DNA from: Chitinophaga lutea
GTDB lineage: Bacteria > Bacteroidota > Bacteroidia > Chitinophagales > Chitinophagaceae
Direction: 5' to 3'
DNA: 64,000 nt
Assembly (NCBI RefSeq): GCF_003813775.1
Contig: NZ_RPDH01000002.1
Coordinates: 868,001-932,000 of the forward strand
Part shown: positions 45,101 to 53,290 of the stretch, in pieces
How positions within the stretch are numbered: position 1 is the stretch's first letter
Layout of the letters: every line of letters starts with the position of its first letter
The notes under the pieces: generated by a model
Seen by the model: the letters and a program-made list of their open reading frames with translations, nothing else
What the model was told of the DNA's origin: nothing
Databases searched by the model: none
Translations under genes and position numbers: made by a program

Positions 45101-45833
45101 GCCGGAGATACAGGTACCCAAAATACCGAACTGCGACCCCTGGCCGCTGAGCATCAAACTCAACAACGAAAGGGATGTAACCGGCATTTATATTTCCGGC
45201 CACCCGCTCGACGATTACAAGTTCGAGCTGAAATATTACAACATGTCCACCATCGCCGAGGTGCTCGAATACCAGACCCAGATCAGCACACCTTCCGACA
45301 ACAACAAAGGCAAGGAACGTTCGTTCCGGATGGCGGTGTATGTGACCGGCGCCGTGGAAAGGATTTCGCGGAACAACAAACAATTCGGCATCATGACGCT
45401 GGAGGATTATACCGGCAAGTTCGAGTTCGCCCTCTGGAGCGAGGATTACCTGCGGTTCACCACCCACTTCAAGCAGGGTATCTGCCTGTATGTGAACGGC
45501 GCTTTCAAACCCAAACGTTTCAACGAGAACGAATACGAGTTCAAGGTACAGAGCATGCAGCTGCTGCAGGAGGTAAAACGCACCCACACGAGGAAATTAT
45601 TCCTCATTACACAGGCGCAGTTCATTACGGCTGAAATCGTGGACTTCCTGGTGGACAATGCCGCAAAATACCCCGGCAAATGCGAGATTTCGATGCAGCT
45701 GATCGATCAGCAGGAAGAACTGCAGGTAAAACTGCATACCTTCAACCGGCATATCGAAATGAATGACGAGTTGGCGCATTTCCTGGATGTACAACCGGAT
45801 ATCGATGTCTATATCGACACAATCAATAAGTAG
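42195..45833 (+). CDS. dnaE: DNA polymerase III alpha subunit
   Basis: A 1212-residue replicative polymerase. The PHP domain begins at FSHLHVHTQFSLLDGA and includes ALAITDHGNMFG. The palm has the catalytic acidic residues in PDIDTDFDDEGR (Asp424, Asp426) and Asp599 in IKMDFLGLKTL. The fingers (VYQEQVMLLSQ), helix-hairpin-helix region and an OB-fold domain near 1040-1110 follow in normal order, with a C-terminal tau-binding region. Length is close to the E. coli protein. It copies the chromosome as the core of the replisome. Confidence 0.98.
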   Translation: MKFSHLHVHTQFSLLDGAADIKGLYKKSMADGMPALAITDHGNMFGAFQFVAEAYNHKLNPEDPKDKRLKVKPIVGCEFYLVENRHKRQFTREEKDIRYHQVLLAKDDEGYRNLIKLCSLGYMEGLYGKYPRIDKELILQYHKGLIATTCCLGASVPKTILKKGEEEGEKEFKWWLDIFGEDFYVEMQRHGIPEQIKVNESLVKFARKYNVKIIASNDSHYVDQEDANAHDILLCINTGEKKSTPTNKEFSDDDVSVKNKRFAFYNDQFYFKTTQEMTQLFHDLPESIDNTNEIVDKVQLLDLKRDILLPNFPIPPEFFTQDQYLRHLTMEGAHKRYAEMTPEIEERLNFELNVIENMGFAGYFLIVSDFIKAGRDLGVFIGPGRGSAAGSAVAYCIGITNIDPIKYDLLFERFLNPERKSMPDIDTDFDDEGRQKVIDYVVQKYGKQQVAQIITYGTMAAKMSIKDVARVMDLPLQDSNGLAKLVPDKPGIQLSRIFNAPLEGDKSLADKEGLAGEDIENVKKLRELIKGNDLQAEVLREACVLEGSVRNTGIHAAGIIIAPKDLSELIPVTTAKDSDLLVTQFEGNVIESAGVIKMDFLGLKTLTIIKGALAMIKKNHGVDIVIDDIPLDDEKTFELYQKAETNATFQFESPGMQKYLRELKPDKFADLIAMNALYRPGPLEYIPTFIRRKHGLEPVTYDVPVMEEYLAETYGINVYQEQVMLLSQKMANFSKGDADILRKAMGKKQKAVLDKMKAQFMEGCKANGHDLKMCDKVWTDWEAFASYAFNKSHSTCYAFVAYQTAYLKAHYPPEYMAAVLNNASNLEKITFFMEECKRMGLDVLPPDVNESYKGFAVNKKGQVRFGLAGLKGVGEAAIENIIEEREKNGPYTTVFDMIKRVNQRAVNKKSMEALAMSGALDCFPELHRAQYFFKADGDNSNGLEKIIKFGQQAQAGSQSSGGLFGDALMPEIQVPKIPNCDPWPLSIKLNNERDVTGIYISGHPLDDYKFELKYYNMSTIAEVLEYQTQISTPSDNNKGKERSFRMAVYVTGAVERISRNNKQFGIMTLEDYTGKFEFALWSEDYLRFTTHFKQGICLYVNGAFKPKRFNENEYEFKVQSMQLLQEVKRTHTRKLFLITQAQFITAEIVDFLVDNAAKYPGKCEISMQLIDQQEELQVKLHTFNRHIEMNDELAHFLDVQPDIDVYIDTINK

Positions 45834-45969
45834 CCATGTCAAAAAAGCAGTAGTTTTACACCGGTTTAGTTTTTGTATATATTGCAGAGCGATTCGGAAC
45901 GCCAACCGAAACGAAACCATTAAGAACCAATCATTTAATAAATAATTTTAAACTTTTAAATCTATAAAA

Positions 45970-46287
45970 ATGGCTTTAGAATTCACAGATGCGAACTTTC
46001 AAACCACCGTGCTGAACTCGGACAAACTGACCGTGGTGGATTTTTGGGCAGAATGGTGCGGTCCCTGCCGTGCGATCGGTCCCGTGATCGAGGAACTGTC
46101 TAAAGACTACGATGGTAAAGTGAACATCGGCAAAGTGAATGTGGACAACAACCCGCAGATCTCCATGAACTACGGTATTACGAGCATTCCCGCTATCCTG
46201 TTCATCAAAAATGGCCAGGTAGTAGACAAGCAGGTAGGCGCAGTGCCGAAAGCGGTGCTTGACAAGAAAATTCAGGCGAACCTCTAA
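45970..46287 (+). CDS. trxA: Thioredoxin
   Basis: A 105-residue classic cytoplasmic thioredoxin. The active site WCGPC places the reactive cysteines at 30 and 33, and the cis-Pro is in [10 protein letters not shown]. No signal peptide. It reduces disulphides in enzymes such as ribonucleotide reductase, with electrons from thioredoxin reductase. It stands alone after dnaE, with a strong terminator. Confidence 0.97.
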   Translation: MALEFTDANFQTTVLNSDKLTVVDFWAEWCGPCRAIGPVIEELSKDYDGKVNIGKVNVDNNPQISMNYGITSIPAILFIKNGQVVDKQVGAVPKAVLDKKIQANL

Positions 46288-46313
46288 CAGGTTCCGGTCT
46301 ACATAGAAATTCG

Positions 46314-46347
46314 AGGGCTGTATCATTTTGATACAGCCCTTTTTTTA
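46314..46347 (+). terminator. Terminator after trxA, part of dispersed repeat copy 2
   Basis: A 12-bp perfect stem (AGGGCTGTATCA / TGATACAGCCCT) with a 3-base loop is followed by seven T residues. Confidence 0.92.
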
Positions 46348-46395
46348 TCCGGGCACCTGCCTCCGGCAGGTAGTCATCAAGCGATGCTCAGCGCC
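46314..46395. repeat. Dispersed 82-bp terminator-linked repeat, copy 2
   Basis: It has the same layout as 32520-32602: hairpin, T run, TATCCGGGCACCTG and CAAGCGATGCTCAGCGCC. This copy also contains a second hairpin, ACCTGCC / GGCAGGT (46355-46371). Confidence 0.7.
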
Positions 46396-46477
46396 CGCTT
46401 TTGTCGTGGATGCAGCCCTTCCCCCTTGCCCCAAACGTTGACCCGCACACGCTTTTTTTGCGCGCCCCGCTTTTCAT

Positions 46478-48151
46478 ATGAACATATTCCCTTATTTTGC
46501 CCCCCAAATCAACCTCATGTTACATTGGGAAAATATTGTCCGCGGGGCACTGGGCATGTTCTTTCTTATTATGGTTTGTTACCTGCTCAGCAACAACCGG
46601 CGGGCTATCAGCTGGAAGCTCGTATTGATCGGGGTGTGTGCCCAGGTGATGTTCGCATTGGGTGTGCTGAACACCCAGGTGGGCGGGCAGCCGGCTTTCT
46701 GGCTCATGTTCGGTGTGGTGATCGTGGTATTCATCGTGAACCGGGTACGGCGGAAAACCGTGGAAGGATTTCAGCTTCCCACCGATGTGTTGAGCTGGGC
46801 GCTGGCGATTGCCGGATTGGCGGGGTTCTTCTTCGGCATCATCCGGATGAAAACCTTCCCCTTCCCTGCCGTGGCCTTCGCAGCCGGGTTGATACCCATC
46901 GTAGCGATGATCAAAATACTGCAGAAAAGGAACCTCGAACTGCTGAAGTGGACGATACTGGCCGCCTGCATACTGCTCACCCTGTCCGTCTACATGCAGT
47001 GGTGCTCGCCCAGCGTTTTCCGAGACACCCTTTCGGCCGTGTCCGGCTCATTCGTGGAACTCATCAACATCAGCCATAAAGGCACCGAATTCATGTTCGG
47101 CAGCCTGGCCGACGGCAGCCTCAGCTGGGGGTATATTTTCGCCGTGCAGGTATTGCCCAATATCATCTTCTTCGCGGCCCTTTCCTCGATCCTCTACTAC
47201 CTCGGCATCCTGCAAAAAATCGTGTACGTTTTTGCCTACCTGCTGAATAAACTGAAAATTTCCGGTGCGGAAAGCGTGTCTACCGCCGCCAATATCTTCC
47301 TGGGCCAAACGGAGGCCCCGCTGATGATCCGGCCTTACCTCGAAAAGATGACCCGCTCCGAAATACTCTGTATCATGGTGGGCGGTTTCGCCAATACCGC
47401 CGGCAGCGTGCTGGCGGCTTATGTGGGCATGCTGGGCGGCAGCGATCCCACCCAGAAGGAATACTTCGCCCTGCACATGCTGAGCCAGAGCATCATGAGC
47501 GCCCCGGCGGCCATCGTATGCTCGAAAATACTGTTCCCGGAAACACAGGACCACCTCATTTCGAAAGACCTCTACGTGCCCCGCGAAAAGCTGGGTGATA
47601 ACTTCCTCGACGCCCTTTCCCTGGGCACCACCGACGGCCTGAAGCTGGCCGTGAACGTGGGCGCCATGCTCATCGTGTTTACGGCCCTCATGTACGTGGC
47701 CAATGCCATGCTGGGCTGGGCGGGTAACCAGACGAACCTCAACCCGCAGATCGCCGCCATGAGCGGTGGCGTGTATAAGGAACTGTCGCTCGAAATGATA
47801 CTGGGCTACATTTTCTCCCCCGTGGCCTGGCTCATCGGCGTGTCGAAGCAGGATATGCTGGCCGTCGGGCAGCTGCTCGGCGAAAAGACCGTGCTCAACG
47901 AGTTCATCGCTTACCAGTCGCTCGGCAAAATGAAGCACAACAACGTCATCCAGGACCCGAAGTCCCTGCTGATCGCCACGTATGCTTTGTGCGGGTTCGC
48001 CAACTTCGCGTCTATCGGCATCCAGATTGGCGGTATCAGCCAGCTGGCGCCCAACCAGCGCAGGAACCTCACCGAACTGGGCGTGAAGGCGCTCATCGGG
48101 GGCACCATCGCCTGTTTGATGTGCGGCTGTATTGCCGGAGCTTTAAGTTAA
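46478..48151 (+). CDS. Concentrative nucleoside transporter (NupC/CNT family)
   Basis: A 557-residue protein; an ATG at 46517 (MLHWENIVRGALG) is an equally likely start and matches the usual family N-terminus. It has about ten or more helices. Signatures are LGQTEAPLMIRPYL and GGFANTAGSVLAAYVGMLGG in the middle, and NEFIAYQSL and YALCGFANFASIGIQIGG near the end, which form the nucleoside and cation sites. CNT proteins import nucleosides with H+ or Na+. The insertion after the third helix makes it longer than E. coli NupC (400). Confidence 0.93.
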   Translation: MNIFPYFAPQINLMLHWENIVRGALGMFFLIMVCYLLSNNRRAISWKLVLIGVCAQVMFALGVLNTQVGGQPAFWLMFGVVIVVFIVNRVRRKTVEGFQLPTDVLSWALAIAGLAGFFFGIIRMKTFPFPAVAFAAGLIPIVAMIKILQKRNLELLKWTILAACILLTLSVYMQWCSPSVFRDTLSAVSGSFVELINISHKGTEFMFGSLADGSLSWGYIFAVQVLPNIIFFAALSSILYYLGILQKIVYVFAYLLNKLKISGAESVSTAANIFLGQTEAPLMIRPYLEKMTRSEILCIMVGGFANTAGSVLAAYVGMLGGSDPTQKEYFALHMLSQSIMSAPAAIVCSKILFPETQDHLISKDLYVPREKLGDNFLDALSLGTTDGLKLAVNVGAMLIVFTALMYVANAMLGWAGNQTNLNPQIAAMSGGVYKELSLEMILGYIFSPVAWLIGVSKQDMLAVGQLLGEKTVLNEFIAYQSLGKMKHNNVIQDPKSLLIATYALCGFANFASIGIQIGGISQLAPNQRRNLTELGVKALIGGTIACLMCGCIAGALS

Positions 48152-48274
48152 CTTATCCTGAAAAACAGGCCGCTGATCGAAATTTTTATCAGAATTCACC
48201 GGCGGTCAGTACATTTACGGGAGAATAAGTGCGGACTGTGCTTTGAAATCACTATCACCTGAAATATCCTGAAT

Positions 48275-50404
48275 TTGCGTAGCTATACCCTGATCCTTTT
48301 CTTTGTGGTGGCCTGCCTGAGCGCGTCGGCGCAAAGGAAATGCGGTACCGATGTGGCGCTGCAGCAGTTGCTCGGCAAACACCCTTCCCTCGCCCGGAAA
48401 GTGGAGTCCGTGGAAACGCAGCTGCGGAAAGCCCGGCCGGACAACCGGCTTTTCCGGGTCAACCCCAGGGTCACCATCCCCGTAGTGGTGCACATCGTGC
48501 TGCAGAACCCCACCCAGGTGACCGACCAGCAGATCATGAACCAGCTGGCCAGCGTGAACCTCGATTACATTGCCCAGAATTCCGATATCAATAAAGTGCC
48601 CGCCGCCTGGCAGGCCATCATCGGCAATCCCGAAATCCAGTTCTGCCTCGCGGTACGCTCCCCGGACGGCGACCCTACCACCGGCATCACCCGTACCACC
48701 ACCACCCGCTCCTCCTTTTCGATCGAAGGAGCCGCCCGCGACGTGAAGCATAGCTCCACCGGCGGCGCGGACGCCTGGGATCCCACCAAATACCTGAACA
48801 TCTGGGTATGCTCCCTCACCGACAATTACCTCGGTGTGGCCACCCCTCCGGGCAACGTGTACCCGGCGGATGAAGACGGCGTGGTGGTGCTGCACACCGC
48901 ATTCGGCAGCACCGGCTCGGCGCGCACGCCTTTTAACCTCGGCCGTACCCTCACCCATGAGATCGGCCACTATTTCGGTTTACGGCACATCTGGGGTGAT
49001 GACGGCGGCACCTGCAACCAGGACGACGGCGTGGACGATACCCCTCGCCAGGGCGACCAGAACTACGGCTGCCCCAATTTCCCGCTGACGGACGCCTGTA
49101 CCGCCGCGGCCCCCGGCGTGATGTTCATGAACTACATGGATTATGTGAACGATGCCTGCATGTTCCTCTTTACCACCGGGCAAACCGACCGCATGCGCAA
49201 CGCGCTGGACGCACAGCGTCTTTCGCTGCTGAGCTCCAACGGCTGCCAGGCGGTGAACCTCAAGGCGCGCGATGCCGGCATCTCATCAATACAACAGCCG
49301 GAAGGATACCGCTGCGGCGCCAACCAGTCGCCCGTAGTGACCCTTAAAAACCGCGGCACCAGCGCCCTTACGCAGGTCACCATCCGCTATACCGTCAACA
49401 ACGGCGCGCCCGTGAGCTTCAGCTGGACGGGCAACCTCGCTTCCCTCGCTGAAACGGGGGTGAACCTGCCCGGGTTGCAGGCGGCGGAAGGCGTGTCTGT
49501 TCTGAAAGCTTATACACACCTGCCCAACGGCGCGGCCGACGAACAGCCGGAAAACGATACCAGTACGGTGGAATTCAGCTATTACGCGGCCAAAAACCTT
49601 CCTTTCCGGGAAACGTTTGAAGCCGGCGTGTTCCCGCCCGTAGCGTTCAGCCTCCGGAACCCCGACCGCAGTTTCACCTGGGAAAAAGCCACCACCGGCA
49701 GCAAAGGCAGCGGCACTTCGGCCATGATGCGCAACCTGGGATACGCGGTGAACGACCAGGTGGACGATCTGATCGGGCCCGTGGTGAATGCCTCGGGTGC
49801 GGACTCGGTATGGCTCCGCTTCGACGTGGCGGCCGCCACCACTACTTCCACCACTACGCCCACCAATCCCTGGGATACGCTGGAAGTGCTGATTACGAAA
49901 GACTGCGGGGCTACTTTCATCCCCACCGGCTATAAAAAATGGGGCGCCAAACTCATTACCCGGCAAACGCCCACCGGCCAGGAATTTGTGCCCACGGCGG
50001 CGGAATGGCGCACCGATTCGGTGGACCTTACCCCCTTCGTGGCCGGCAACCAGGAATTCAGGGTGGTGTTCCGCAATACCTCCAACTACGAGAACAATGT
50101 TTACATCGACGATATCAATATTGTAAAGAAGGATATCAACCGGATACTCAACGAAAAAGGTATCCTCATCTGGCCGAATGCTTTCACACGGCAGTTCTTT
50201 ATCGAGTTCAAAACCTGGCCGGAAGACCTGAAAGGCATCTCGGTATATGACGCGGCGGGCAGGCTGTATTACACCGTGCAACCTGTTGTGCGCAACGGTA
50301 ACCGCACGACAATTGATTTGGTAAATGCCCTAAATGGTGTTTACTTTGTGAAGTTATTTTACAGCCAACAGGTGAGGACTTATAAAATAGTGAAAGCAAA
50401 ATGA
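48275..50404 (+). CDS. Secreted M43 (pappalysin-type) metalloprotease with type IX sorting domain
   Basis: A 709-residue protein starting at TTG; no ATG upstream is possible because of a TGA at 48260, and the next in-frame ATG would remove the signal peptide (YTLILFFVVACLSASA). The zinc site HEIGHYFGLRH has His228, Glu229, His232 and His238, and the Met-turn is MNYMDY. A middle beta domain (about 325-620) contains CARDB-like and adhesion-like sandwiches. The last 80 residues (GILIWPNAF...GVYFVKLFYS...KIVKAK) form a type A T9SS sorting domain. It should be exported by type IX secretion and act outside the cell. Its stop overlaps the mqnE start. Confidence 0.92.
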   Translation: MRSYTLILFFVVACLSASAQRKCGTDVALQQLLGKHPSLARKVESVETQLRKARPDNRLFRVNPRVTIPVVVHIVLQNPTQVTDQQIMNQLASVNLDYIAQNSDINKVPAAWQAIIGNPEIQFCLAVRSPDGDPTTGITRTTTTRSSFSIEGAARDVKHSSTGGADAWDPTKYLNIWVCSLTDNYLGVATPPGNVYPADEDGVVVLHTAFGSTGSARTPFNLGRTLTHEIGHYFGLRHIWGDDGGTCNQDDGVDDTPRQGDQNYGCPNFPLTDACTAAAPGVMFMNYMDYVNDACMFLFTTGQTDRMRNALDAQRLSLLSSNGCQAVNLKARDAGISSIQQPEGYRCGANQSPVVTLKNRGTSALTQVTIRYTVNNGAPVSFSWTGNLASLAETGVNLPGLQAAEGVSVLKAYTHLPNGAADEQPENDTSTVEFSYYAAKNLPFRETFEAGVFPPVAFSLRNPDRSFTWEKATTGSKGSGTSAMMRNLGYAVNDQVDDLIGPVVNASGADSVWLRFDVAAATTTSTTTPTNPWDTLEVLITKDCGATFIPTGYKKWGAKLITRQTPTGQEFVPTAAEWRTDSVDLTPFVAGNQEFRVVFRNTSNYENNVYIDDINIVKKDINRILNEKGILIWPNAFTRQFFIEFKTWPEDLKGISVYDAAGRLYYTVQPVVRNGNRTTIDLVNALNGVYFVKLFYSQQVRTYKIVKAK

Positions 50405-51579
50405 CGACGACTAACGCAACGCCCGGACTTCAGACATTATTGGCAGCACCTTCTCTCGACACGGACATCCGCAGGATAGCTGACAAGATATTACAGGAAG
50501 AAAGGCTCACGCAGGAAGACGGCATCACGCTCTTCGAGAAGGGAGATATCGGGCTGCTGGGCGCATTGGCCAACCACGTCCGTGAGCGCAAGCACGGCAA
50601 CAAAACTTACTTCAACCGCAATTTCCATATTGAGCCTACGAACGTTTGTGTATTTACCTGCAAATTCTGCTCGTACTCCAGGCTCTATAAAAACCGCGAG
50701 GAAGGCTGGGAGCTCAGCATCGACGAGATGCTCGACATCGTCAAGAAATACGACGGCCAGCCCGTCACGGAAGTGCACATCGTAGGCGGCGTGCATCCCA
50801 AAATGAATCTCGATTTCTTCATGGACCTGATGCGCCGGATCAAGGCTCACCGCCCCGACCTGCACATCAAAGGGTTTACGCCCGTGGAACTGGATTACAT
50901 GTTCCGCAAGGCGAAGGTCAGCGTGGAAGAAGGCATGCGCATGATGCATGAAGCCGGCCTGCAGTCGCTGCCCGGCGGCGGCGCGGAAATTTTCCACCCG
51001 GACATCCGCACGCAGATCTGCCACGACAAGGTGGATGCCGAAGGATGGCTGCACATTCACAAAACCGCGCACAGCATGGGCATGGTCACCAACGCCACCA
51101 TGCTGTACGGCCACATCGAACAGTACTGGCACCGCGTGGATCACATGGAAAGGTTGCGGCAATTGCAGGATGAAACACACGGTTTCAACACCTTCATCCC
51201 CCTCAAATTCAGGAATAAAGACAACGAGATGGCGCACATCCCCGAATCCACGATCATCGAGGATTTGAAAATGTATGCCGTTGGCCGCCTGTATATGGAC
51301 AACTTCCCCCACATCAAGGCTTACTGGCCGATGCTGGGCCGCAATACCGCGCAGCTTACGCTGTCGTTCGGCGTCAACGACCTCGACGGCACCATCGACG
51401 ATACCACGAAGATTTACTCCATGGCCGGCTCCGAAGAACAATCCCCCTCCATGAACACCGCACAGCTGGCCATGCTCATCAAACAGGCTGGCAGAACGCC
51501 GGTGGAAAGGGATACGGTGTACAACGAAGTGAAGGATTATTCCGGCGTGGTATTTTCAGAAGAAGAACTCGCAGGCTGA
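50401..51579 (+). CDS. mqnE: Aminofutalosine synthase (radical SAM, menaquinone pathway)
   Basis: A 392-residue radical SAM enzyme. The cluster motif CVFTCKFC has Cys83, Cys87 and Cys90. HIVGGVHPKM, LPGGGAEIF and FNTFIPLKFRNKDNEM distinguish MqnE from the related MqnC. It joins SAM to a chorismate-derived enolpyruvate compound to give 6-amino-6-deoxyfutalosine, an early step of menaquinone synthesis. The ATG overlaps the stop of the secreted protease by four bases, an unusual pairing. A terminator follows. Confidence 0.94.
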   Translation: MTTTNATPGLQTLLAAPSLDTDIRRIADKILQEERLTQEDGITLFEKGDIGLLGALANHVRERKHGNKTYFNRNFHIEPTNVCVFTCKFCSYSRLYKNREEGWELSIDEMLDIVKKYDGQPVTEVHIVGGVHPKMNLDFFMDLMRRIKAHRPDLHIKGFTPVELDYMFRKAKVSVEEGMRMMHEAGLQSLPGGGAEIFHPDIRTQICHDKVDAEGWLHIHKTAHSMGMVTNATMLYGHIEQYWHRVDHMERLRQLQDETHGFNTFIPLKFRNKDNEMAHIPESTIIEDLKMYAVGRLYMDNFPHIKAYWPMLGRNTAQLTLSFGVNDLDGTIDDTTKIYSMAGSEEQSPSMNTAQLAMLIKQAGRTPVERDTVYNEVKDYSGVVFSEEELAG

Positions 51580-51603
51580 TAACGGCCGTTCAGAATATTT
51601 GTT

Positions 51604-51634
51604 AAAAGAGGAAAGGCGTTGCTTTTCCTCTTTT
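51604..51634 (+). terminator. Likely terminator after mqnE
   Basis: An 11-bp stem (AAAAGAGGAAA / TTTCCTCTTTT) ends in a T run. Confidence 0.65.
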
Positions 51635-51671
51635 CAGTTTTTCCTATCTTCAATGCTCAAAAGCAAAACAA

Positions 51672-52217
51672 ATGATGAATTGTAAAATGATGGCGCCCCT
51701 TCTGATCATCTCCAGCCTGTACTTCGCATCGTGCCAGAACCAGCCCGGCACGGGCAACCAGGGCACCGGCGATACGGCGGCCACGGTGAGCACCACTCCT
51801 GCCCCTCCTCCGGCAGACAGCGGGCCGGCTTTTAAGAAAGAAGGCGTGTTATCCTTCATCAGCAAAGAGAAAGGAGACACGATCAGCACCATCTCCATTG
51901 AAATTGCGGAAACTGACGAAGAGCGCGCCCGCGGCCTGATGGACCGTAAAAGCATGCCCGATTCCGTGGGGATGCTGTTTATTTTCCCCGCTGCCGAAGA
52001 ACAAAGCTTCTGGATGAAGAATACCTATATTTCCCTGGATATTCTGTATGTAGACAGCAACCTGGAAATTGTATCGATCCAGAAGTACGCCACGCCGCTC
52101 TCCGAGGAAAGCCTTCCTTCGTTCAAGAAAGCGCAGTATGTGGTGGAAGTGAACGCGGGGTATACCGATAAGAAGAAGATTAAATACGGGGATAAGATCG
52201 CCTTTAAAAAGGACTGA
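51672..52217 (+). CDS. DUF192-family lipoprotein
   Basis: A 181-residue protein. The lipobox FASC gives Cys21 as the anchor, then a low-complexity Thr/Pro/Gly linker (about 25-55) and a DUF192 domain with RARGLMDRKSMP, GMLFIFP, SFWMKNTYISLDILYVD. The family has a small beta fold of unknown role, sometimes linked to envelope stress. It has its own terminator. Confidence 0.9.
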   Translation: MMNCKMMAPLLIISSLYFASCQNQPGTGNQGTGDTAATVSTTPAPPPADSGPAFKKEGVLSFISKEKGDTISTISIEIAETDEERARGLMDRKSMPDSVGMLFIFPAAEEQSFWMKNTYISLDILYVDSNLEIVSIQKYATPLSEESLPSFKKAQYVVEVNAGYTDKKKIKYGDKIAFKKD

Positions 52218-52240
52218 TCCCGAAACGATATACACAGAGC

Positions 52241-52269
52241 GCCGCTTCCATATACGAAGCGGCTTTTTT
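52241..52269 (+). terminator. Rho-independent terminator after DUF192 gene
   Basis: An 8-bp stem (GCCGCTTC / GAAGCGGC) with a 7-base loop is followed by six T residues. Confidence 0.88.
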
Positions 52270-52423
52270 ATGTGCAGTTGCAGCAGGCCGGATGGCTATT
52301 GGCACCTTGTGCCGTAGCACGGCCGAAAAGAAGGCATCCCTGTATCCGGTATCGTGCATGCAACGATGGCTAAATGACGGAAACTGAAATGCGATGTTAA
52401 ACACCCGGTTTCAGCATACATGT

Positions 52424-52452
52424 AAAAGGGCCGCCCGGTTGGGCAGCCCTTT
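52424..52452 (-). terminator. Terminator at the end of the Sus-like operon
   Basis: On the minus strand AAGGGCTGCCC pairs with GGGCGGCCCTT (one G-T pair) around a 4-base loop, then a T run, 26 bases after the lipoprotein stop. Confidence 0.8.
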
Positions 52453-52477
52453 CTTCTGAACAGATTATTCCCCAGAT

Positions 52478-53275
52478 TTACGGGTTCACCGTAAAGCTGA
52501 ATGTATTTCTCGCTGCGGGCACTGAAATGCCGGGTGCGGAAGACAGCAGCAGGTCAAGCTTTTTGCTGGCTGTTACCGGGTTGAATTTAACCACAACCAC
52601 GGCATCGCCGCCACCTGCAGGGATGGTCGCTTTGCCTTTCGGTGTTACAAACGTAAAGTCGGTGCCTTCCACTGCGGTAGAACCGGCTTTAATGGTGTAA
52701 TCGAAAGTAACGGCCTGTTTGAACCTCGCCGCGGCAGCGGTAATCCGCACGCGGATGGTGTCGTTACCGGTAGTGGCGGTGGGTTTAACCGTTTTTGTGA
52801 GCGTAGTGCCGGTCAGGAACCAGTCTACAGGCACAGCCGTTACGTTGAAGGTCATGGTTTTGGCATTTACGCTGGCTTTAACGTCGCCGTCTTTCAGCAC
52901 CAGCACCAGCTTTTTACCGGCTGCGGTGGGCTGAAGGGTGAAAGCGATTTTGCCGTGGCTGGAATTAGCCGGGATGCTGGCTTGTCCATATGTGCCAACA
53001 GGCTGCACGTCCGTGGGCAATACCGCCGTGGTGGTGGTGGTATCCCAGCCGATTTTTGTTTCGGTGCTTACCTGCGCGCCGATCAGCTGGATCAGCGCAC
53101 TGTCTACCACCGGAGCGTTGGCCGTATAAATGGTTCTTGTATTCACGTTGCCGGGCGGGTTTGAAAACTCTATCACAGAGGGGCCCTTATAGGTGTAATC
53201 CTCTTTCTTGCAGCCGAAAGCCATGGTGAGCAACACCATCACACCGCCAGTAATAATTTTAGACTTCATATTCAT
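52478..53275 (-). CDS. Two-repeat lipoprotein following SusCD (Calx-beta/DUF4843-like)
   Basis: A 265-residue protein, starting at 53275 or at the Met two codons later. Lipobox AFGC anchors it to the membrane. Two domains of about 100 residues share a pattern: ASIPANSSHGKIAFTLQPTA with KKLVLVLKDG in the first, ATIPAGGGDAVVVVKFNPV with KKLDLLLSSAPG in the second. They resemble Calx-beta-type Ig sandwiches found in Sus-linked surface lipoproteins. By position it is a surface binding protein for the SusCD substrate; this is inference. Confidence 0.78.
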   Translation of the reverse strand: MNMKSKIITGGVMVLLTMAFGCKKEDYTYKGPSVIEFSNPPGNVNTRTIYTANAPVVDSALIQLIGAQVSTETKIGWDTTTTTAVLPTDVQPVGTYGQASIPANSSHGKIAFTLQPTAAGKKLVLVLKDGDVKASVNAKTMTFNVTAVPVDWFLTGTTLTKTVKPTATTGNDTIRVRITAAAARFKQAVTFDYTIKAGSTAVEGTDFTFVTPKGKATIPAGGGDAVVVVKFNPVTASKKLDLLLSSAPGISVPAARNTFSFTVNP

Positions 53276-53290
53276 GCTTTTTCCGGATGA

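Noticed and set aside
42276..45587. Long open frame on the minus strand opposite dnaE (over 1100 codons)
   Set aside because: It mirrors codon bias of dnaE on the other strand, and the translation has no recognised family, while dnaE is fully intact.
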